DNA of 64,000 bases. It comes from Alginatibacterium sediminis. GTDB lineage: Bacteria; Pseudomonadota; Gammaproteobacteria; Enterobacterales; Celerinatantimonadaceae. Every line of letters begins with the position of its first letter. Position 1 is the first letter of the stretch. The notes below the pieces were generated by a model. The model was not told the DNA's origin, made no database searches, and saw nothing but the letters and a program-made list of their open reading frames with translations. This document shows positions 1 through 9,498 of this stretch, piece by piece. Made by a program: the position numbers and the translations under genes. The stretch is taken from contig NZ_RAQO01000005.1 of NCBI RefSeq assembly GCF_003610775.1, positions 248,001 to 312,000 on the forward strand. The letters are read 5' to 3'.

Positions 1-1
1 A

Positions 2-976
2 CCTTATCCTTTTGAAGGCCAGTCCTTGCATATTGGAGCCAGTGTTGGCGTATCATTATTTCCTGGAAAAGGGCAAACCGCAGAGGATCTTCTAAAACAA
101 GCTGATACTGCCATGTATCAGGCGAAATCTGCAGGGCGTAGAACAGTTATCTTTTTTGACGAGCGTATGCAACGTCAAGCTGACAAACGTTTGAAAATGA
201 ATAACGATCTTCGAAATGCCTTAAATAACCAAGAGCTGATGCTTTATTTTCAACCGCAGCATCTGGTAAGTAAAGGCAGTTTGATTGGTGCAGAGGCGCT
301 AGTTAGGTGGAAGCCTGAGGGGAAAAACATTGTATCTCCGGACCAGTTTATTCCCATGGCAGAAGAAAGCGATCTCATTATAGATATTGGGATGTGGGTG
401 TTAGACCAAAGCTTTATGTACATGGCCAAGTGGCAAGAAATGGGACTGACCTTGCCTGAATTATCAGTTAACGTGAGTGCCAAACAGTTTCACCATCCTG
501 ATTTTGTCGAACAAGTCGAAGAAATCATGAACCGCTATTCGCTTGAAACGGCTCGATTCAATTTAGAAATTACCGAGTCAGTAGTTTTGGGGCATGCAGA
601 AGAAACCGTGCGTAAGATGGAACAACTCAAGGAAGCGGGACTTCGATTTACTATTGATGATTTTGGGGCTGGTTATTCCTCTTTGTCATATCTTAAAAAA
701 TTGCCAGTTGATGAGCTTAAAATTGATCGTAGTTTCATTTGTAATATTCCGCGTGATACCAGAGATATGGCTATTGTTGAAGCGGTTCTCGCGATCGCAA
801 GGCACCTTGGTTACACAGTAACCGCGGAAGGGGTTGAAACACCGCAGCAACTTGAATTCTTACGCAAGCAGGAATGCAGCTTTTATCAGGGGTATTTAGC
901 CAGTAAACCCTTACCCGCCGATGCTATGGCTCGCTATATTGCCAAGTATCAAAAACAAAACCGCCTCTCTTTTTAG
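2..976 (+). CDS. GGDEF-EAL c-di-GMP signalling protein (5' end outside window)
   Basis: The frame is open from the first bases, so the gene starts upstream of the window. About 324 residues are visible. The first ~45 are the tail of a GGDEF domain (SVGVSLFP followed by a QADTAMYQAK helix). The rest is a complete EAL phosphodiesterase domain with EALVRW, NVSAKQF, FNLEITES, DDFGAGYSS, ELKIDRSF, AEGVET and QGYLASKPL. All the acidic metal ligands and the catalytic Lys region expected of an active EAL are present, so this half should hydrolyse c-di-GMP. Whether the GGDEF half is catalytic cannot be seen, because the signature loop lies off the window. A start at position 26 (TTG) would cut through the GGDEF fold and is not credible. 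Confidence 0.93.
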   Translation, partial: PYPFEGQSLHIGASVGVSLFPGKGQTAEDLLKQADTAMYQAKSAGRRTVIFFDERMQRQADKRLKMNNDLRNALNNQELMLYFQPQHLVSKGSLIGAEALVRWKPEGKNIVSPDQFIPMAEESDLIIDIGMWVLDQSFMYMAKWQEMGLTLPELSVNVSAKQFHHPDFVEQVEEIMNRYSLETARFNLEITESVVLGHAEETVRKMEQLKEAGLRFTIDDFGAGYSSLSYLKKLPVDELKIDRSFICNIPRDTRDMAIVEAVLAIARHLGYTVTAEGVETPQQLEFLRKQECSFYQGYLASKPLPADAMARYIAKYQKQNRLSF

Positions 977-1161
977 CGAAGTCTTAGCGAGTAGCGCAGA
1001 CTGTCCTGCCTCAAAACGCTCGATTTCGACGCTATTTTAAGCATCTATTAACCTTTCTTAGATAAATAACGGTGCTTTAGCTATTACAAGGCTTATCTTT
1101 TTCTCCTGAGTCGGTTATAACTTAGGTAATCATTTCGATTCATCGATAAGGGACCTTTGCT

Positions 1162-2934
1162 ATGCTGCGTATCATTACACTTATTTGGATTGTTTTTAGT
1201 GTTAATGCACAAGCGCAAGATTATGTTCGTAGCCATGCTATAGCCATGCATGGGGCTCCGCAATATAGTGCGGACTTTGAGCATTTTGCTTATGTAAACC
1301 CTAATGCGCCAAAGCAAGGCGATGTGACATTTGCTAGCATTGGCACCTTTGATACTTTTAATGGTTTTGTCGTCAAAGGTACTCCAGCAGCAGGCGTCGG
1401 ACTTGTCTACGATAGTTTAATGACGAGTAATAGCGATGAACCTTTTACCTACTATGGCTTATTAGCCCAAACCATCGATTTAGCCAACGATAATACTTGG
1501 GTGCGTTTCAATCTTCACCCCGATGCAAAGTTCCAAGACGGAATGCCGGTTACCGCGCAAGATGTTGAATTTAGCTTTAATACTTTACTTGAAAATGGCA
1601 CGCCGTTTTATCGCTCCTATTATGGTGGAATAAGCTCCATCGAGGTCGAGTCGGATCGCAGTATTCGATTCAATTTCGAGAATGGTGACAACCGAGAACT
1701 CCCATTGATTTTGGGCCAGTTGCTAATACTACCTAAACATTTCTGGCAAGAACGGGACTTTACTAAGGCTGACCTTACGATACCAATGGGTTCAGGTGCC
1801 TACACTTTAAAAAGCTTTGATGCGGGTCGTAGTGTGACTTATGAGTTGGACCCCAACTACTGGGGAGCAAAGCTGCCGGTGAATCTCGGTCAAAACAATA
1901 TTAAAACCTTAAATTACGAATATTACCTCGATTCATCAGTGGCTCTTGAAGCATTTAAAGCTGGCCGAATCGATTTTCGCTTAGAAAATAGCTCTAAAAA
2001 CTGGGCGACAGCCTATACCGGTCCACAATTTGAAGATGGTCGGGTAATACGCGAGGAAATCGCAAACCTTAACCCACAAGGCATGCAAGGCTACGTTTTC
2101 AACACACGTAAAGACAAATTTAGTGATATTCGGGTTCGCGAAGCAATCTCCTTATTGTTTGATTTCGAATGGACCAACGACCAATTGTTTTATGGTGCTT
2201 ATAAACGAACCAATAGTTTTTTTGCCGCCTCTGAACTTGCTTCCTCAGGGTTACCTGAAGGACGTGAGCTAAAGCTGTTGGAAGCCTATCAAGACCAGTT
2301 ACCCGAGCAACTATTCACCCAGCCTTTTGAAGTCAACCGCACCTCAGGTGATGGCACTATTCGTAAAGAAATGCGTGAAGCTTTGCGCTTATTTAAAGAA
2401 GCTGGCTGGGCCTTAGATAAGGGTAAATTGCTTAATGCCGAGGGTGAGCAATTCGAAATTGAATTCTTGATTCGGGATAAAAGTTCAGAGCGTATCGTAC
2501 TTCCTTTTACTCGAAACCTTCAAAAAGTGGGTATAAAAACCGAAGTTCGCTTGGTTGATATTTCGCAGTTTATTAATCGAATTCAAAGCTATGACTTCGA
2601 TATGATGACGTATGTGTTCGCGCAGAGTAATTCTCCGGGCAACGAACAACGTGAGTTTTGGGGCAGCTTGGTCGCAGACAAACCCGGAAGTCGCAACTTA
2701 ATTGGTATTAAGAGTCCGGTTGTTGATGCGCTTATAGAAGAACTAATCCATTCTGATGATCGCGAGCAGCTGGTTCAAGCCACTCGTGCCTTAGACCGAG
2801 TGTTGCTGTGGGGACATTACGTTGTACCGCAATTCCACCTCAATACATGGCGGGTTGCTTACTGGGGTAAGCTAAAACGCCCGGAAAACAGCGCAAAGTA
2901 CAATATCGAGTTAAACAGTTGGTGGGTTGAATAG
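1162..2934 (+). CDS. yejA: Periplasmic peptide-binding protein of a Yej-type ABC importer
   Basis: A 590-aa family 5 solute-binding protein. The N-terminus is a signal peptide (hydrophobic core LIWIVFSV, predicted cleavage after AQA at about residue 18). The mature N-terminus (HGAPQYSADFEHFAYVNPNAPKQG) resembles YejA proteins, which deliver oligopeptides and, in enterics, microcin C to a YejBEF inner-membrane complex. The start ATG follows an AAGGGA ribosome-binding site. It is the first gene of a run with yejB, yejE and yejF, only 22 bp from the next gene. Substrate is inferred from the family and not readable from the sequence. Confidence 0.9.
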   Translation: MLRIITLIWIVFSVNAQAQDYVRSHAIAMHGAPQYSADFEHFAYVNPNAPKQGDVTFASIGTFDTFNGFVVKGTPAAGVGLVYDSLMTSNSDEPFTYYGLLAQTIDLANDNTWVRFNLHPDAKFQDGMPVTAQDVEFSFNTLLENGTPFYRSYYGGISSIEVESDRSIRFNFENGDNRELPLILGQLLILPKHFWQERDFTKADLTIPMGSGAYTLKSFDAGRSVTYELDPNYWGAKLPVNLGQNNIKTLNYEYYLDSSVALEAFKAGRIDFRLENSSKNWATAYTGPQFEDGRVIREEIANLNPQGMQGYVFNTRKDKFSDIRVREAISLLFDFEWTNDQLFYGAYKRTNSFFAASELASSGLPEGRELKLLEAYQDQLPEQLFTQPFEVNRTSGDGTIRKEMREALRLFKEAGWALDKGKLLNAEGEQFEIEFLIRDKSSERIVLPFTRNLQKVGIKTEVRLVDISQFINRIQSYDFDMMTYVFAQSNSPGNEQREFWGSLVADKPGSRNLIGIKSPVVDALIEELIHSDDREQLVQATRALDRVLLWGHYVVPQFHLNTWRVAYWGKLKRPENSAKYNIELNSWWVE

Positions 2935-2956
2935 TTTAGACTGGAATCGAGCTTAA

Positions 2957-4048
2957 GTGGCGCACTATATTCTCAGACGTTTATTGTTGATGATCCCAAC
3001 TCTGTTAGGGATCATGACCTTAAACTTTATCATTATTCAATCGGCGCCTGGTGGCCCGGTTGATCAAGCCTTGGCTAAGTTGCAAGGCTATTCGACATCT
3101 AGCTTGCAGCGAGTTGATGCGGGGGCTAGCAGCGAAGTTTCGTCCTCAAGCAGTGACAATAGCACTAGTAAATATCGAGGTGCGCAAGGGATGCCTGCGG
3201 AGCTAATCGATGAACTCGAGCAGCTTTATGGATTTGACAAACCCTTGCATGAACGTTATTTCAGCATGCTTTGGAATTACTTACGTTTTGATTTTGGCGA
3301 TAGCTTTTATCGGGAACGTTCTGTTATCGACCTTATCTTAGATAAAATGCCAGTCTCCATTTCACTAGGTCTATGGACGACATTATTGGTCTATGGCATA
3401 TCAATTCCTTTAGGAATTAAAAAAGCAGTTCGTCATGGCAGCCGCTTTGATGTGTGGAGTTCAACCATTGTCACTATTGGTTTTGCCATCCCTAACTTTC
3501 TTTTTGCGATCCTACTAATCGTGGTGTTTGCTGGAGGCAGCTACTTTAGTTGGTTTCCACTAAGAGGCCTCGTTTCAAGTAACTTCGACCAATTAAGTTT
3601 GGGCGAGCAAATCATAGACTACTTTTGGCATTTAGCCTTGCCAGTCACAGCAATGGTGATTAGTAGTTTTGCTACGTTAACCATGCTAACCAAAAACTCG
3701 TTTCTTGATGAAGTTAATAAACAATATGTATTAACCGCTAGGGCCAAAGGATTAAGCGAAAATAGAGTGTTGTACGGGCACGTATTTCGTAATGCCATGT
3801 TGCTGGTCATTTCGGGATTACCCGCAACCCTTATTAGCATCTTTTTAACCGGCTCGTTTCTTATTGAAGTGATTTTTTCGCTAGATGGGCTTGGATTACT
3901 TGGATTTGAATCGGTTGTTAATCGAGATTACCCGGTTGTTTTTGGGACGCTGTACATGTCGACTCTGCTAGGACTAGTACTTAAGCTCATTAGTGACTTG
4001 ACCTATACATTTATCGATCCGCGTATCGATTTTGAGAGCCGAGCTTAA
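2957..4048 (+). CDS. yejB: Yej-type peptide ABC transporter, permease B
   Basis: A 363-aa inner-membrane permease of the binding-protein-dependent family. The N-terminus ([25 protein letters not shown]) is the standard first helix of DppB/OppB-type permeases. A Ser-rich hydrophilic stretch at about residues 55-75 precedes the conserved [12 protein letters not shown] segment. The EAA-type cytoplasmic loop is visible at [22 protein letters not shown]. The start is GTG, and no better ATG exists. It overlaps nothing but leaves only one base before the next gene's ATG. It pairs with YejE to form the channel. Confidence 0.92.
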   Translation: MAHYILRRLLLMIPTLLGIMTLNFIIIQSAPGGPVDQALAKLQGYSTSSLQRVDAGASSEVSSSSSDNSTSKYRGAQGMPAELIDELEQLYGFDKPLHERYFSMLWNYLRFDFGDSFYRERSVIDLILDKMPVSISLGLWTTLLVYGISIPLGIKKAVRHGSRFDVWSSTIVTIGFAIPNFLFAILLIVVFAGGSYFSWFPLRGLVSSNFDQLSLGEQIIDYFWHLALPVTAMVISSFATLTMLTKNSFLDEVNKQYVLTARAKGLSENRVLYGHVFRNAMLLVISGLPATLISIFLTGSFLIEVIFSLDGLGLLGFESVVNRDYPVVFGTLYMSTLLGLVLKLISDLTYTFIDPRIDFESRA

Positions 4049-4049
4049 T

Positions 4050-5099
4050 ATGGGCTTAGTGACACAGTGGCAGAAAATTAGAAAAAATCCGCTTAATCAA
4101 CGACGCTGGACGCAGTTTAAAAATAACCGTCGCGGTTATTATAGCCTGTGGATCTTTTGCATCATGTTTGGTCTGAGTTTATTTGCTGAGTTTATTGCCA
4201 ATGACCAACCCGTAGTCGTCCGTTACCAATCTCAATGGCACTTTCCAGTGTTGTTTGATTATAGCGAGCTGGATTACGGCGGTGATTTTGAAATAGCAGC
4301 CGATTATCGAGATCCTTACATTCAAGATCTGATAAATGCTGAGGGCTCTATTTACTGGCCTTTGGTTAGGTTTAGCTTCGACACCATCAACTTTGATTTA
4401 AAACAACCAGCACCGTCTCCACCAAGTCGTGTCAATATTTTAGGTACTGACGATCAAGGGCGCGACGTGTTCGCTCGACTTCTTTATGGATTTAGAATTT
4501 CGGTATTATTTTCCTTGGTATTGAGTATAGCCTCGTCGATTATTGGAGTGACAGTTGGTGCAATTCAAGGTTACTTTGGTGGAAAAGTTGATTTAATTGG
4601 CCAGCGTTTTATTGAGATCTGGTCCGGCATGCCACAAATGTTTTTGCTGATCATTCTTGCCAGTTTAGTCCAGCCCCATTTTTGGTGGTTGCTGGGAATT
4701 ATGTTGATGTTTAGTTGGATGTCTTTGGTGGATGTGGTGCGAGCTGAATTTTTACGTGGTCGCAACTTGGAGTACGTCAAAGCTGCTCGAGCTCTGGGAC
4801 TGACGGATAGCAGTATTATGCGAAAACATATTCTTCCAAATGCCATGATTGCGACCATGACTTTCCTACCGTTTATTTTTATCGGAGGTCTAACAGCATT
4901 AACGGGTCTGGATTACTTAGGTTTTGGTCTGCCCCCAGGCTCTCCATCCTTAGGAGAGCTAGTAGCTCAAGGTAAGAATAACCTGCAAGCACCTTGGCTG
5001 GGGTTGACTGCGTTCTTTTCTTTATCGGTTATGTTAGTGCTATTGGTTTTTATTGGTGAAGCAGCTCGCGATGCCTTTGACCCCAGAGGGAGGTACTAA
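4050..5099 (+). CDS. yejE: Yej-type peptide ABC transporter, permease E
   Basis: A 349-aa second permease with a cytoplasmic N-terminus (KNPLNQRRWTQFKNNRRGY), an early transmembrane helix, a large periplasmic loop containing the YejE-typical YWPLVRFSFDTINF, and a C-terminal DppC-like core (GTDDQGRDVFARLLYGFRIS; EAA loop KAARALGLTDSSIMRKHILPNA). The ATG one base after the yejB stop is preferred over the in-frame TTG at 4032, which would overlap yejB. The next gene starts two bases after its stop, so the genes are very likely translationally coupled. Confidence 0.92.
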   Translation: MGLVTQWQKIRKNPLNQRRWTQFKNNRRGYYSLWIFCIMFGLSLFAEFIANDQPVVVRYQSQWHFPVLFDYSELDYGGDFEIAADYRDPYIQDLINAEGSIYWPLVRFSFDTINFDLKQPAPSPPSRVNILGTDDQGRDVFARLLYGFRISVLFSLVLSIASSIIGVTVGAIQGYFGGKVDLIGQRFIEIWSGMPQMFLLIILASLVQPHFWWLLGIMLMFSWMSLVDVVRAEFLRGRNLEYVKAARALGLTDSSIMRKHILPNAMIATMTFLPFIFIGGLTALTGLDYLGFGLPPGSPSLGELVAQGKNNLQAPWLGLTAFFSLSVMLVLLVFIGEAARDAFDPRGRY

Positions 5100-5101
5100 A
5101 C

Positions 5102-6676
5102 ATGGCGCTTTTCACTGTTAATGATCTTCAGATTGGATTTGGTGACACTCAAGTCGTAAACAACATTAGCTTTGAAATTGAAGCTGGTGAAGTACTTGCG
5201 TTGGTTGGTGAAAGTGGGTCAGGAAAGTCTGTTAGTGCTTTATCAATATTGTCGCTGCTCGGCGAAGGATCTTGGGTAAAGGGAGATATCTACTTAGAGC
5301 AAAAACAGTTATTAAATCAACCGCAACAGATACTACAAGCGCTGCGTGGTAATCAGATTGGAATGGTTTTTCAAGAACCTCTAACCTCGCTAAACCCTTT
5401 GCATACGGTGCAAAAACAAATTAATGAAGTGCTATTTTTGCACCGCGGTTTAAACCCCGCCCAAGCTCGTGTCCGCTGCGTTGAATTACTCGAACTGGTT
5501 GGAATTGAGAACCCACAGCAACGCCTAAATAGTTACCCGCATGAGCTCAGTGGTGGCCAACGACAACGGGTTATGATTGCGATGGCCTTAGCCAATGAGC
5601 CCAAATTGTTGATTGCTGATGAACCAACAACCGCACTAGATGTCACCATTCAACAACAAATCCTAAACTTGCTGGATGAGTTAAGACGTAAATTAGGCAT
5701 GGCAATATTGCTCATCAGTCATGATCTGAATATTGTTCGAAACTATGCTGACCGAGTTGCGGTAATGCAAAATGGCCACATTGTTGAACAGGGTGAGGTT
5801 AAGCACATTTTTGAATCGCCCCAAGAAGCGTATACACAAATGTTGATTAATGCGGTACCTAAGCCTAGTAACTTACCCGCAGTATCGGGGCCAACGGTTT
5901 TGCAGGCGCTAGATTTGAAAGTTTGGTTTCCATTGAAAACTGGATTTTTTAAGCGGACTAGCGCCTATATAAAAGCGGTGGATGGCGTAAGTTTAGAACT
6001 TAAGCGTGGTGAAACACTTGGCATTGTCGGAGAGAGCGGTAGTGGCAAAAGTACCTTAGCCTTGGCTTTATTAAAATTGCAACGTTCGAAGGGGAACATT
6101 GTTTATCATGGCGAGAATATCGAATCACTGACTCAAAACCAAATGCGCCCGCTGCGTAAAAATTTGCAAATTGTATTTCAAGATCCCTTCGCCAGCTTAA
6201 GCCCTCGAATGTCGGTCATGGAAATCATTAGCGAGGGTCTACAGCTACATTTTAATCTAACCGCAGCACAGGTTGAGCAACGGGTCTGTGAAGTACTCAA
6301 TGAAGTTGGCCTCGATGTACAAAGTCGTTTTCGTTATCCGCATGAGTTTTCTGGTGGTCAACGTCAACGTATTGCGATTGCGCGTGCTATCGTGCTAAAG
6401 CCTAAAATTATTGTCCTAGATGAACCTACTTCAGCCCTAGACCGAAGTGTACAACAGCAACTTTTAGAACTACTGCGTGATTTGCAACTTCAACATAATT
6501 TAAGCTTTTTATTTATTAGCCATGACTTAGCCGTTATTCGGGCGTTAGCTCATCGAGTTATGGTTATGAAACAAGGACAAGTGGTCGAGCAAGGTGAAAC
6601 AGAGCAGGTGTTTCGCCAGCCACAACAGTCTTATACTCGTGCTTTGATTGAAGCAGCAATGCTTGAACAAGCCTAA
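5102..6676 (+). CDS. yejF: Yej-type peptide ABC transporter, double ATPase
   Basis: A 524-aa protein with two complete ABC ATPase halves in tandem, as in YejF. Half 1 has Walker A GESGSGKS near residue 38, signature LSGGQRQR and Walker [13 protein letters not shown]. Half 2 has Walker A GESGSGKS near residue 308, signature FSGGQRQR and Walker [13 protein letters not shown]. Both halves carry the H-loop histidine (SHDLNIV and SHDLAVI). It energises import through YejBE. It is the last transporter gene; the transglycosylase ATG comes 10 bp after its stop, so murein recycling and peptide uptake may be co-expressed. Confidence 0.94.
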   Translation: MALFTVNDLQIGFGDTQVVNNISFEIEAGEVLALVGESGSGKSVSALSILSLLGEGSWVKGDIYLEQKQLLNQPQQILQALRGNQIGMVFQEPLTSLNPLHTVQKQINEVLFLHRGLNPAQARVRCVELLELVGIENPQQRLNSYPHELSGGQRQRVMIAMALANEPKLLIADEPTTALDVTIQQQILNLLDELRRKLGMAILLISHDLNIVRNYADRVAVMQNGHIVEQGEVKHIFESPQEAYTQMLINAVPKPSNLPAVSGPTVLQALDLKVWFPLKTGFFKRTSAYIKAVDGVSLELKRGETLGIVGESGSGKSTLALALLKLQRSKGNIVYHGENIESLTQNQMRPLRKNLQIVFQDPFASLSPRMSVMEIISEGLQLHFNLTAAQVEQRVCEVLNEVGLDVQSRFRYPHEFSGGQRQRIAIARAIVLKPKIIVLDEPTSALDRSVQQQLLELLRDLQLQHNLSFLFISHDLAVIRALAHRVMVMKQGQVVEQGETEQVFRQPQQSYTRALIEAAMLEQA

Positions 6677-6686
6677 AGGAAACCGA

Positions 6687-8633
6687 ATGAAACAAGCCCT
6701 AATCGGACTTATCGTAGTATGTTCTACAAGCATGGCTTTAGGGGTAAATGCATCTTCAAATTTAGACGCCCAGCGTACGCATTACCAACAAGCTTTAGCC
6801 AAGCAGCAACAAAAAGATTGGCAAGGATTCGAACAGCAGCGAAAATTGGCTGGCGCTTACCCTTTAAAATCCTACTTAGATTATCAACATTTAAGTGCTT
6901 TTTGGGCGCAAAGTAGCGACCAAGAGGTACTAAGCTTTCTGAGCACAAATCAAGCATCGCATCTTAACAATAGAATTCAACGACGATATTTATTGCGCTT
7001 GGCTGGGCAACAGCGTTGGGCCGATATGCTCGAAGCGTATCCGCAAAAACCCAACAATGTTGATCTGCAATGTTATTACCATTATGCGCAATTGAAGACG
7101 GGGCAAGCCGAGCAAGCGTGGCTTGGTGCTAAAGAGCTATGGGCTTATGGCAAGTCACGTCCTAAAGCCTGTGATGGCCTTTTCAAAGCTTGGAATGATG
7201 CAGGGCAGCGAAGCTCGGACGATGTATGGCAAAGGATGTTATTAGCGTTCAAAGCCCGTGAAAAGGGCTTGATGGATTATTTGGGTCGCCAATTGCCAAG
7301 CGCTAAACAAGCGCAGGTTAAAGCTTTGCAAAGCGCCTACGCAGTACAAACGAATTATTTGAAAAGTGTGAGCAAAATAGACTCAGACTGGCAGGCAGAG
7401 TTAGTTGACCGAAGTTTGCAACGTTTAGCTTGGGTTAAACTAGACTCGGCCTATGAGCAGTGGCAGCGTTTATATCCTAGTTACAAAGCCTATCCCGAGC
7501 TTGCTGATGCGAGTGCCCAGCAGTTGATTCGAGCTGCGATTAGTTCTAAACAGAGTTATCGTTTGAAATGGGCTGACCAACTAATAGAACTCTACCCGAA
7601 TGATAATAGTATCGAACGCCGTTTACGCTTAAGTGTTGAACAGCAAAATTGGGCTCAGATCCGCACTTGGTATCCGTTATTGTCTGATACTGCTCAGCAA
7701 ATAGAACGTTGGCGTTTTTGGTACGCGTGGAGTCTCAATCAACAAAATGCCAACTCAGAACCAGCGGCAAAAATCCTTTTATTGTTAGCTCAAGAGCGAA
7801 GTTATTATGGTTTCTTAGCCTCTGATACCTTAGGCAGCCCCTATCAACTAAGAGCACAACGTCATCAGGTTGATAGTGAGCGCCAACAGTTGCTTGTAGA
7901 AAGTGATGATTTTAAACGCGTACAAGAGTTGCAGTGGCAAGGGCAGGCTGAAGATGCGCGAGCTGAATGGCGAAACTTACTCTCGCCCTTGGATAAGGAT
8001 CAACGCCTAGATCTTGGTGAAGCAGCCCTTGAGCGTGGATGGGATGACTTAGCCGTACAATCCTCAATCATCGGTAAGTATTGGGACCAGCTTGAGCTGC
8101 GTTTCCCATATGCCTTTCAAAACGAGTTCACGAAATACTCAAAACAGCGTCAACTTCCAGAGTCGCTGCTGATGGCGGTTGCCCGCCAAGAGAGCGCCAT
8201 GTATTCCAAGGCTTATAGCAGTGCGGGTGCTAGAGGACTGATGCAATTAATGCCTGCAACAGCGAAAGAAACTGCGCGTAAAAATGCCATCGATTACAAC
8301 AGCCGTAGCCAGCTCTACGAAGCAGAAACCAATATTGGCTTAGGCAGTGCCTATTTAAAGGAATTGATGCAGCGCTATAAGGGAAATCGAATCCTGTCCG
8401 CTGCTGCTTATAACGCCGGACCTCATCGAGTGCAACGGTGGTTGGCTGAGCGCGGTAATGTTCCCGGACCGGTTTGGGTCGAAACCATTCCTTTCCATGA
8501 AACGAGAGGCTATGTGCAAAGTGTGTTGGCTTATCAAATAATTTACTCAAGACGCGACGACAAACTACCGCCGCTGATGAGTGAAGCTGAAAAAGCCAAT
8601 CAGTACCAAAGCCGTTACTTAAGTGGAGGCTAA
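6687..8633 (+). CDS. slt: Soluble lytic murein transglycosylase
   Basis: A 648-aa periplasmic enzyme that cleaves the MurNAc-GlcNAc bond of peptidoglycan and forms 1,6-anhydro ends. A signal peptide (about 1-23, IGLIVVCSTSMALGVNA) is followed by a long alpha-helical superhelix. The C-terminal SLT domain shows the catalytic Glu at about residue 502 (ARQESAMY), then AGARGLMQLMPATA and AAYNAGPHRVQRWL. Length and layout match E. coli Slt70. The ATG at 6687 with AAAGGA upstream is preferred over an in-frame TTG at 6648 inside yejF, because only the ATG begins with a signal peptide. The 3' end overlaps convergent pdxH by four bases. Confidence 0.93.
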   Translation: MKQALIGLIVVCSTSMALGVNASSNLDAQRTHYQQALAKQQQKDWQGFEQQRKLAGAYPLKSYLDYQHLSAFWAQSSDQEVLSFLSTNQASHLNNRIQRRYLLRLAGQQRWADMLEAYPQKPNNVDLQCYYHYAQLKTGQAEQAWLGAKELWAYGKSRPKACDGLFKAWNDAGQRSSDDVWQRMLLAFKAREKGLMDYLGRQLPSAKQAQVKALQSAYAVQTNYLKSVSKIDSDWQAELVDRSLQRLAWVKLDSAYEQWQRLYPSYKAYPELADASAQQLIRAAISSKQSYRLKWADQLIELYPNDNSIERRLRLSVEQQNWAQIRTWYPLLSDTAQQIERWRFWYAWSLNQQNANSEPAAKILLLLAQERSYYGFLASDTLGSPYQLRAQRHQVDSERQQLLVESDDFKRVQELQWQGQAEDARAEWRNLLSPLDKDQRLDLGEAALERGWDDLAVQSSIIGKYWDQLELRFPYAFQNEFTKYSKQRQLPESLLMAVARQESAMYSKAYSSAGARGLMQLMPATAKETARKNAIDYNSRSQLYEAETNIGLGSAYLKELMQRYKGNRILSAAAYNAGPHRVQRWLAERGNVPGPVWVETIPFHETRGYVQSVLAYQIIYSRRDDKLPPLMSEAEKANQYQSRYLSGG

Positions 8634-9295
8634 GGACTAAGTCGCTCTACTTGCCATGCTGTTTGCGGCTGTTCTCGATGATATCGAAAACGGTCGTGCA
8701 GACGGCTGGCCTTGCCTTGCCAAAATTCAATGCTATCTGGAACAATACGGTATCCGCCCCAAAATTCAGGGTAAGGTATTTCATTACCAACCTGAGCAAA
8801 CTTATCTTGGTAGTATTTGAATTGCGCTTCAAGTTCTTCTCTATTAGCCAGAACTTTGCTCTGGTGACTTGCCCAAGCGCCAATTCGGCTGCCTTTCGCT
8901 CGTGAATCAAAATAGGCTTTTGACTCTTCAACGCTGACTCGTTCAACGCGCCCCTCGATGCGAACTTGGCGCTGCAAGATATTCCAATGAAAATTTAAAC
9001 TAGCAAAGCCATTTTGCTCCAAATCTTGAGCTTTTCTACTTTGGTAGTTAGTAAAGAAAACGAAACCGTGAGTATCAAAATCTTTAAGTAATACCATGCG
9101 CGAAGACGGTCTGCCTTGGGAGCTGACCGAACTGATGTTCATCGACTCGGGCAAAATAATGCCAGAGTCTTTAGCTGCTTCTAGCCAAGTGTCGAAGAGC
9201 TCAAAAGGGTCTTCTTGCCCTGTGGGCTCAGGAAGCTCAAGTAAAACCCCTTGGCCTAAAGTAATAGCACAGCGGATTTTTTGAAAAATTGACAT
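8630..9295 (-). CDS. pdxH: Pyridoxamine/pyridoxine 5'-phosphate oxidase
   Basis: A 221-aa FMN enzyme for the last step of PLP synthesis and salvage. Core motifs are clear: GRPSSRMVLLKDFD (FMN phosphate contacts), FFTNYQSRKAQDL, RQVRIEGRVER, SRIGAWASHQS, and the C-terminal EFWQGKASRLHDRFRY with terminal RLSP. The oddity is the N-terminus. E. coli PdxH has LRREYT, whose Arg14 and Tyr17 close over the active site. Here the aligned segment is IRCAIT, so the Tyr position is Ile. The enzyme is otherwise complete. The gene is convergent with slt and divergent from the LacI gene. Confidence 0.92.
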   Translation of the reverse strand: MSIFQKIRCAITLGQGVLLELPEPTGQEDPFELFDTWLEAAKDSGIILPESMNISSVSSQGRPSSRMVLLKDFDTHGFVFFTNYQSRKAQDLEQNGFASLNFHWNILQRQVRIEGRVERVSVEESKAYFDSRAKGSRIGAWASHQSKVLANREELEAQFKYYQDKFAQVGNEIPYPEFWGGYRIVPDSIEFWQGKASRLHDRFRYHREQPQTAWQVERLSP

Positions 9296-9428
9296 GATAT
9301 TTTTCTACTAACAATATGAATTTGGCTATTGTAAACCGAGAGCAGCTAAAACAATAGCTGACAAATACTTTGTAAAGCGTTGGTTAGTGCGGAATAACTA
9401 CTTTTCCAAAGCTCAAATTGGTAATATT

Positions 9429-9440
9429 GGTGCATGCACC
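9429..9440. promoter_or_regulatory. 12-bp perfect palindrome upstream of the orphan LacI gene
   Basis: GGTGCATGCACC is a perfect inverted repeat 59 bp before the LacI start, in the pdxH-lacI divergent spacer. It may be an autoregulatory operator, although it lacks the central CG typical of LacI-family sites. Only the symmetry is seen; the role is inferred. Confidence 0.35.
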
Positions 9441-9498
9441 GTTATCCTTAGACAGTTTTTGTCTTGGTTTCTAAATCCATTCTCCTGGAGAACAGCAA

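Noticed and set aside
8230-8550. Minus-strand frames inside slt
   Set aside because: Antisense to the conserved SLT domain; no family resemblance.
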